Shown: positions 58,690 through 64,000 of the stretch, piece after piece
Numbering within the stretch: the stretch's first letter is position 1
Layout: each line of letters starts with the position of its first letter
From: Thermopolyspora sp044507605
GTDB taxonomy: Bacteria > Actinomycetota > Actinomycetes > Streptosporangiales > Streptosporangiaceae
Direction of reading: 5' to 3'
DNA: 64,000 bases
NCBI GenBank assembly: GCA_044507605.1
Contig: JBIQJI010000021.1
Span: 10,001 to 74,000 of the forward strand
The notes under the pieces: generated by a model
The model's database searches: none
Seen by the model: only the letters and a program-made list of their open reading frames with translations
What the model was told of the DNA's origin: nothing
Made by a program: the position numbers and the translations under genes

Positions 58690-60888
58690 GTGAGCCTGCA
58701 CGCGCTGTTCTCCCCGGCGAGCGTGGCCGTCATCGGGGCCTCGGCGACCCCCGGAAAAGCCGGGCACGCCATGACACGCTCACTGGCCGGGCTGCCCGGA
58801 CCCCTGTACCCCGTCAACCCGCGCGGCGGCACCATCGCCGGCCACCAGGCGTACGAGTCGATCGCCGCCGTCCCCGGCGACGTCGACCTGGCGGTGCTCG
58901 TCGTGCCGCCCCGCGCCGTGCCCGGAGCGCTCGAGGAATGCGGCCGCGCCGGCGTCCGCGCCGCGGTCATCTGCGCCGGCGGCTTCGCCGAAAGCGGCGC
59001 CGACGGGCGGCAACTGCAGGAACGCGTGCGCGACATCGCGCGCGCGTACGGCATCCGCGTGCTCGGCCCCAACACCTCCGGGTTCATGAACCCCCCGGCC
59101 GGGGTGCTCGCGAACTTCCTGCCCGGGGTGACCGCGCTGCCCCCCGGCCCGGCCGCGATCGTCGCACAGAGCGGCGGCGTCAACCTCGCCCTGTGCTTCC
59201 TCGCCGCCGCCGACGGGCTCGGCATCCGCCTCGGCGTGGGCCTCGGCAACGCCGTCGACGTCGACTTCCACCACGTGCTCGACCACCTGGCCGACGACGA
59301 CGAGACACGGGTCGTCGGCCTGCACGTCGAAGGCGCGGCGGCCGGCCGGGAACTGTACGAGGCCGTCGGCCGGCTCAGCGCACGCAAGCCCGTGGTGGCG
59401 CTGAAGGTCGGCCGATCCGACGTCGGCGACTTCGCCGAATCCCACACGGGCGCGCTGACCGGCGGCTTCGCCCTCACCCGCGCCGCCCTCGCCCAGGCCG
59501 GCGCCGTCATCGTGGACGACCCGACGGAACTGACCGACGCCATGCGCGCCCTCGCCGCCCGCCGCCTGCCGCCCCGTCCCCGCCCCGGCATCGGCGTCGT
59601 GACCGGCCAGGCCGGCCCCGGCCTGATCATCGCCGACACGCTGCGCGCCGCCGGCACCTCCGTCCCCGAACTCGCCGGCCCCACGATGACCCGCCTGGGC
59701 GAACTGCTGCCTCCGCTCACCTACCAGCGCAACCCCGTCGACACGGGCCGCCCCGGCGACACCTTCGGCGACGTCCTGGCCACCGTCGCGGCCGACCCCG
59801 CCGTGGACGCCCTCCTGGTGTACGCCCTGGAGGAACCCGACGCCCTCGACCCGGCGGCCGCCCTGAAACACCTCCCGCCCGACACCCCCGTCCTGTTCGC
59901 CGCCGGCGGCCCGGCCCCGGCCCTGGACGCCCGCCAGGCCACCCTCGGCCCCATCCCCCTCTACCGCTCCCCCGAACGCGCCGCCAAGGCCGCCACGGCC
60001 CTGGCCGCCGACGCATCCGCCCGCCACCGCAGAACCCAGGCTCCCCCGAGCCCCTCAGCCCCACCTGCCCACCCGGGCGCGGGTGCGGGCGAGGCGCCGG
60101 CCGATGAAGCGCCGCGTCGGCGAGAAGCACGGCGGCGGAGTGCGGCGCCGGATCAGCGGCGCGGAACGCGGCAGGACACGCCCGGCGGCGAAGTCGGCGC
60201 GTTGGACGAGTACGCGGCGAAGCGGCTGCTGGCCGGGGCCGGGGTGGCGGTGCCCGAAGGGCGGGCCTGTGGCACTCGGGAGGAGGCCCGGCGGGCGTTC
60301 GAGGAGCTGGGCGGGCCGGTCGTGGTCAAGATCCTCGATGCCGGCATCGCGCACAAGTCGGACCACGGGGCCGTGCACACCGGGGTCCGCACGACCGCCG
60401 ACCTGGTCCGGGCCCTGGACGCGATCGACGCCGTCGCCGCAGCTGTGCTGGGCCGACCGGCCCGCTACCTGGTCGAGCGGCAGGCCGCTCCCGGTGTGGA
60501 GCTGATCGTGGGCGCGATGCGCGACGCGGCGTTCGGGCCGGTCGTGCTGCTCGGGCTCGGCGGGGTCGGCGTCGAACTCGCCCCGGAGCCGATCTTGCGG
60601 CTGGCGCCGCTGTCGGGCGCCGACGCCGCCGAGATGGTGCGCGCGCTGCCCGGCGCCCTGATGGCGGGGCACCGGGGCGCGCCGCCTCTCGACGTGCCGG
60701 CCGTCGCCGGTGTCGTGCTGGCGGTCGCCTCGCTCATCACCGGCCATGACGGCATTTCCGAATTGGACGTCAATCCGTTGCGGCTCACCCCGGACGGGCC
60801 TGTCGCGCTGGACGCGCTCGTCGTGGGGACGCCGGACGGGCCGGTCGTCTCACCACCCCCACTCTCTAGGAAGGTCACCCATGACTGA
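58690..60888 (+). CDS. ADP-forming acyl-CoA synthetase (fused alpha-beta)
   Basis: This 732-aa fusion has a CoA-binding Rossmann domain (LFSPASVAVIGASATPGKAG) and a succinyl-CoA-ligase-like domain with the phospho-acceptor His in ESHTGALTG (about 255). A Pro/Ala/Arg-rich linker (about 450-500) is followed by an ATP-grasp domain (AAKRLLAGAGVAVPEGRA to ELDVNPL). It makes acyl-CoA from acid, CoA and ATP with ADP as product, reversibly. The frame opens at 58372, but GTG 58690 after GGAGG is chosen. It overlaps the monooxygenase gene by eight bases. Confidence 0.9.
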   Translation: MSLHALFSPASVAVIGASATPGKAGHAMTRSLAGLPGPLYPVNPRGGTIAGHQAYESIAAVPGDVDLAVLVVPPRAVPGALEECGRAGVRAAVICAGGFAESGADGRQLQERVRDIARAYGIRVLGPNTSGFMNPPAGVLANFLPGVTALPPGPAAIVAQSGGVNLALCFLAAADGLGIRLGVGLGNAVDVDFHHVLDHLADDDETRVVGLHVEGAAAGRELYEAVGRLSARKPVVALKVGRSDVGDFAESHTGALTGGFALTRAALAQAGAVIVDDPTELTDAMRALAARRLPPRPRPGIGVVTGQAGPGLIIADTLRAAGTSVPELAGPTMTRLGELLPPLTYQRNPVDTGRPGDTFGDVLATVAADPAVDALLVYALEEPDALDPAAALKHLPPDTPVLFAAGGPAPALDARQATLGPIPLYRSPERAAKAATALAADASARHRRTQAPPSPSAPPAHPGAGAGEAPADEAPRRREARRRSAAPDQRRGTRQDTPGGEVGALDEYAAKRLLAGAGVAVPEGRACGTREEARRAFEELGGPVVVKILDAGIAHKSDHGAVHTGVRTTADLVRALDAIDAVAAAVLGRPARYLVERQAAPGVELIVGAMRDAAFGPVVLLGLGGVGVELAPEPILRLAPLSGADAAEMVRALPGALMAGHRGAPPLDVPAVAGVVLAVASLITGHDGISELDVNPLRLTPDGPVALDALVVGTPDGPVVSPPPLSRKVTHD

Positions 60889-62110
60889 TACCGCAGCCGG
60901 CCTGGACCGCCCGACGATCGTGGTCGGTGCCGGCCCGGTCGGGCTGAGCGCGGCGCTGGCGCTGCGCGCGCTCGGCCGCCCCGCCACGGTGCTGGAGGCG
61001 GGAGAGCAGGACAGGCTGCGGCCCGGCAGCCGGGCCATCTTCGTGCACAGGGCCACGTTGGACATCCTGGAACGGAGTCACCCCGGGCTGGCGTTCGAAC
61101 TGGCCGCGCAAGGGCTGCTCTGGCAGACCAAACGGACGTTCTACGCCGGGCGTCAGGTGTTCTCCCGCAGCTACCCCCCGCCGGCTCCCGACACGCTGCC
61201 GCATTCCACGAGCCTGCCGCAGGTGGAGACCGAGCGCCTGCTGCTGCAGGCGTGCAAGGAGGCGGGTGTCGAGTTCGCCTGGAATCAGGAGGTCGGCACG
61301 GCCGTCAGCGACTCCGGCGGTGTCACGTTGACCACCACGTCGGGCGACCGCTGGCACGCCGACTACGTGATCGCGGCCGATGGGGCGCGTTCGGCGGTGC
61401 GCGGGTCGCTCGGCATCGAGCTGACCGGCAGCCGTTCGGACGGCTGGTACATCGTGGTGGACGTCGAGGAGGACGCCGCCGACCCGCTGCCCGTCGAGCG
61501 GATCTTCCACTACTCCCACCCGGGTGTCGGCGGGCGGAACGTGCTGCTGGTGCCGTTCGCGGGCGGCTGGCGGGTCGACCTGCAGCTGCACGACGACGAC
61601 GATCCCGAGGCGCTGAGCCAGGGGGAAGGGCTGCGCGAGTGGCTGCGGGCGGTGCTGCCGGCCCCGTACGCCGACCGGGTGAGCTGGGCCTCGACGTACC
61701 GGTTCCTGCAGGTCATCGCGGACGAGTTCACCGACCCGCACCGCCGGGTGCTGCTGACGGGGGAGGCCGCCCACCTGTTCGCGCCGTTCGGCGCGCGCGG
61801 CATGAACTCGGGCGTGCCGGACGCCGAGGCGGCCGCAGCGGCGGTGCACGTCGCCCTGTCGGCGGTCTCGCCGGCCCGGGCCGCGGCGGCCGTCGAGGAG
61901 TTCGCCATCTCCCGCCGCCGGGCCGCCCTGTACAACTGCGACGCCGCCGGGGCGGCGCTCGCCCACCTGCGTCCGGGCCCGGAGGAGCGGGCCAAGCTGG
62001 AGGCCGCCGCCGAGGCGGCCGAGCACGACCCGAGCATGGGTCACTGGCTCGACATCGCGCCGTACGGCCCGCGTGAGTCGGCGTCCGGCAACACCATCTA
62101 CAAGTACTGA
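60881..62110 (+). CDS. FAD-dependent aromatic-type monooxygenase (class A)
   Basis: This 409-aa protein has the GAGPVGLSAALAL dinucleotide fold, the DG motif AADGARSAVR, and the GD motif region LLTGEAAHLFAPFGARGMN (Glu instead of the usual Asp). This is the layout of the p-hydroxybenzoate hydroxylase group, which hydroxylates phenolic rings using NAD(P)H and O2. It lacks the C-terminal thioredoxin-like domain of PheA/MhpA. It is translationally coupled to the ADP-forming ligase. An aromatic acyl-CoA or acid substrate is plausible. Confidence 0.88.
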   Translation: MTDTAAGLDRPTIVVGAGPVGLSAALALRALGRPATVLEAGEQDRLRPGSRAIFVHRATLDILERSHPGLAFELAAQGLLWQTKRTFYAGRQVFSRSYPPPAPDTLPHSTSLPQVETERLLLQACKEAGVEFAWNQEVGTAVSDSGGVTLTTTSGDRWHADYVIAADGARSAVRGSLGIELTGSRSDGWYIVVDVEEDAADPLPVERIFHYSHPGVGGRNVLLVPFAGGWRVDLQLHDDDDPEALSQGEGLREWLRAVLPAPYADRVSWASTYRFLQVIADEFTDPHRRVLLTGEAAHLFAPFGARGMNSGVPDAEAAAAAVHVALSAVSPARAAAAVEEFAISRRRAALYNCDAAGAALAHLRPGPEERAKLEAAAEAAEHDPSMGHWLDIAPYGPRESASGNTIYKY

Positions 62111-62161
62111 GCCGACCGGGGACGGGGCACCATACCGACCCGAAGATCATCTGGAGCACCG

Positions 62162-63358
62162 ATGAAACTGGAGCAGACCGCCATCCCGCTCGGGCTCGCC
62201 TGGTCCTCGCCGTTCGCGCGCTGGCAGGGTGCGCTGGCCGGGATGAACAGCCTCGACCTGGCCGTCGACGTGACCGGGCGGCGGCTCGCCGGCGCCGGCT
62301 TCGACCTGGGCCGGGTCGGCGGGATCGTGCTCGGCATCACCATTCCGCAGCACACCGCGTTCTACGGCGGCCCCACCGTGGCCGCCCGGCTCGGCCTGGC
62401 CGCGAAGACCGGCCCGATGATCTCGCAGGCGTGCGCCACGTCGGCCGCCGTGCTCCAGGCCGCCGCCACCCAGATCGAGAGCGGCGCTCACGAGGCCACG
62501 TTGGCGATCGCCACCGACCGCACCAGCAACGGCCCGCTGCTGGTCTACCCGTCGGTGTCGGGGGCGGGCGGCGCGCCCGACACGGAGCACTGGGTGCTCG
62601 ACCCGATGCGGCAGGATCCGACGACGGGCCGGTCGATGCTGGACACCGGCGAGAACACGGCCGCCGACGAGGGCTACACCCGCCAGGAGATCGACGAGGT
62701 GACGCTGCTCCGCTACGAGCAGTATCGTGCGGCCCTGGCCGACGACCGCGCCTTCCAGCGCCGCTACATGGTGGAGGTGCACGTGCCGGGCCGTAAGGGC
62801 ACCTCGACCGTCGTGTCCGAGGACCAGGGCGTGCATCCGACGACGGCCGAGGGCCTGGCCAAGCTCGACCCGGTCACGCCCGGCGGCGTCCTCACGTACG
62901 GCTCGCAGACCCACCCCGCCGACGGCACGGCCGGTTTCGTGCTGACGCGCGCCGACCTGGCCAGGGAGCTCGGCGACGGTGCCGGCCTGGTCAGGGTGCA
63001 CGCGGTGGCGTTCGCCCGGGTCGAGCCGGCCCGCATGCCGAAGGCGCCGGTGCCGGCGGCCCGCGCCGCCCTCCACGACGCCGGTCTGGACATCTCGGAC
63101 ATCGACCTGGTCACGACGCACAACCCGTTCGCCGTGAACGACCTGTACTTCTCCCGCCAGACCGGCTACCCCCTCGACCGGATGAACGTCTACGGCTCCA
63201 GCCTGATCTACGGCCATCCCCAGGCCCCCACCGGCGCCCGGGCCATCGCCGAACTGATCGAGGCGCTGCGCGAGCGGGGCGGCGGCCGCGGCCTGTTCAC
63301 CGGCTGCGCCGCCGGCGACAGCGCCGGCGCGGTCGTCCTGGAGGTCACCGACCGCTGA
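62162..63358 (+). CDS. Thiolase-family acyltransferase
   Basis: This 398-aa protein has the thiolase fold. The nucleophile Cys is at about 91 in SQACATS; the usual N-E-A-F motif reads HNPFAVND. The catalytic His is in YGHPQAPTG, and the second Cys is in TGCAAGDSAG. Deviations from canonical HEAFA and CxGG motifs place it in a divergent acetyl-CoA acetyltransferase/SCP2-like branch. ATG 62162 follows TGGAG. It is last in the ligase-monooxygenase operon and probably performs the final carbon-carbon cleavage of a beta-ketoacyl-CoA. Confidence 0.85.
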   Translation: MKLEQTAIPLGLAWSSPFARWQGALAGMNSLDLAVDVTGRRLAGAGFDLGRVGGIVLGITIPQHTAFYGGPTVAARLGLAAKTGPMISQACATSAAVLQAAATQIESGAHEATLAIATDRTSNGPLLVYPSVSGAGGAPDTEHWVLDPMRQDPTTGRSMLDTGENTAADEGYTRQEIDEVTLLRYEQYRAALADDRAFQRRYMVEVHVPGRKGTSTVVSEDQGVHPTTAEGLAKLDPVTPGGVLTYGSQTHPADGTAGFVLTRADLARELGDGAGLVRVHAVAFARVEPARMPKAPVPAARAALHDAGLDISDIDLVTTHNPFAVNDLYFSRQTGYPLDRMNVYGSSLIYGHPQAPTGARAIAELIEALRERGGGRGLFTGCAAGDSAGAVVLEVTDR

Positions 63359-63384
63359 CCCTCGCCGCCCACCTGCGCCGCCGC

Positions 63385-63424
63385 CCGCGACCGGCCCCGC
63401 CGGGAGCGGCGGCGGTCGCGGTTT
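63385..63424. terminator. Hairpin between convergent genes
   Basis: CCGCGACC (63385-63392) pairs with GGTCGCGG (63414-63421) around a GC-rich loop that can itself pair, followed by TTT. It lies between the thiolase stop and the convergent SRPBCC gene. Confidence 0.6.
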
Positions 63425-63433
63425 CGGTGGTGG

Positions 63434-63958
63434 TCAGGCCTCCGCTCGGGTCTTGATGGCGGCGAGGGTGGCGGTCATGGCGCTGCGCAGGTCGGACAGG
63501 CGGGCCGCGATGTAGGCGGCCTCCTTGTCGGGTTTGCGGGCTATCAGCACGCTGAGGCCGGAGGCGCCCGGGCCGATGCGCACCGACTGGCGCAGCAGGG
63601 TGCCCGTCTCGGTGGGGGTCAGGGTGAAGCGCCAGGTGGCGAGACGGTGGGCGGGGTCGTCGACGGGCGGCCCGAAGCGGCCGTCGGCGTCCATGACGGC
63701 CCAGGCGAACGCCTGCTCGGGGGTCAGTTCGACGATCTCGCTGACGGTACGCCAGTCGCCGAGGTACGGGTTGTGGTTGTAGCCCGCGAATCTGGCGCCC
63801 AGCGCCGGTCCGGTGGCGCCGTCGAGCCATTCCACGCGCTGAAGCTCGGGGCTGGGCGCGGTGGGCAGGGCGATGTCGGTCGCCGGCGCCCAGACGCGGC
63901 TCGGCGGGGCCTGGATGCGGATCTCACAGGTCGTGTTCGGGCCATCCGCGTAACGCAC
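63434..63958 (-). CDS. SRPBCC (polyketide cyclase/dehydrase-like) protein
   Basis: This 174-aa protein opens with CEIRIQAPPSRVWAPATDI and continues with RFAGYNHNPYLGDWRTVSEIVEL and a C-terminal helix, matching actinomycete SRPBCC proteins. The GTG at 63958 follows AAGGGG by about eight bases. It ends convergent to the thiolase. Ligand and role are unknown. It is a different subgroup from the SRPBCC protein at 53455. Confidence 0.75.
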   Translation of the reverse strand: MRYADGPNTTCEIRIQAPPSRVWAPATDIALPTAPSPELQRVEWLDGATGPALGARFAGYNHNPYLGDWRTVSEIVELTPEQAFAWAVMDADGRFGPPVDDPAHRLATWRFTLTPTETGTLLRQSVRIGPGASGLSVLIARKPDKEAAYIAARLSDLRSAMTATLAAIKTRAEA

Positions 63959-64000
63959 GGTGCATCCCCTTCGTCGCCGGCCCCGGCGGCCGGCCGGGGC

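Overview
The window is very GC-rich DNA with G/C-ended codons, many GTG starts and many ATGA/GTGA overlaps. It carries XRE regulators with TPR-like tails, NarL two-component pairs, PaaX repressors, CBM2-tagged secreted enzymes and an Asn-synthetase-like RiPP cyclase. This points to a large-genome filamentous actinomycete; the Streptosporangiales are my best guess, and that is inference. No rRNA, complete insertion sequence, CRISPR array or replication origin was seen.

Layout. (1) 1-5.5 kb: a degenerate asparagine-synthetase/lasso-cyclase-like gene divergent from an ABC exporter, then a secreted TAP-type peptidase. (2) 5.5-10.3 kb: a decayed island at tRNA-Thr(CGT). It holds an IS3 transposase fragment, a degenerate copy of the tRNA 3' part about 2 kb away next to a truncated dehydrogenase, two XRE regulators (one apparently frameshifted), a pterin dehydratase-like protein and two small orphan genes. 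(3) 10.3-16.5 kb: a NarL/histidine kinase pair divergent from four linked genes for membrane or exported proteins, one with a Met/His-rich tract; metal (copper?) handling is suggested. (4) 16.4-24.1 kb: accessory genes, including epoxide hydrolase/MarR, a wHTH regulator/hydrolase pair, DinB, VOC, an LppX-like exported protein, a P-loop kinase, a C45 acyltransferase-like protein and DUF4262. (5) 24.1-29.2 kb: catabolic set A (MaoC, acyl-CoA ligase, amidohydrolase, SDR) with a divergent PaaX. (6) 29.4-37.3 kb: an APH-fold kinase, a single 1812-residue protein that joins a C-A-T-TE NRPS module to an MFS exporter, and a secreted SGNH-CBM2 hydrolase. (7) 37.5-51.8 kb: catabolic set B (two P450s, acyl-CoA ligase, PaaX, SDR, MaoC). 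It is followed by a polar amino-acid-type ABC importer, a CapA-like phosphoesterase, a class III CoA-transferase and two 2-hydroxyacyl-CoA dehydratase-like subunits that lack the family's Fe-S cysteines. (8) 51.8-64 kb: an ImmA/IrrE protein with a perfect palindrome, TetR/SRPBCC, an Fe3+/polyamine-type ABC importer, an ADP-forming acyl-CoA synthetase, an FAD monooxygenase, a thiolase and a second SRPBCC protein.

How the parts may work together. From 24 to 63 kb the genes read as a CoA-based catabolic supercluster: two import systems, two AMP-forming CoA ligases, one ADP-forming ligase and a CoA-transferase for activation, P450/FAD oxygenases for attack, MaoC/SDR pairs for (R)-specific beta-oxidation steps, and a thiolase for cleavage. 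A recurring promoter-proximal motif, TTGACG-N13/14-TGTCTA or close variants, lies upstream of at least five of these transcription units and suggests one regulon. The substrate is unknown. The NRPS-MFS fusion reads as serine-specific and resembles an EntF module joined to an EntS exporter, but no catechol or other siderophore genes are visible in the window.
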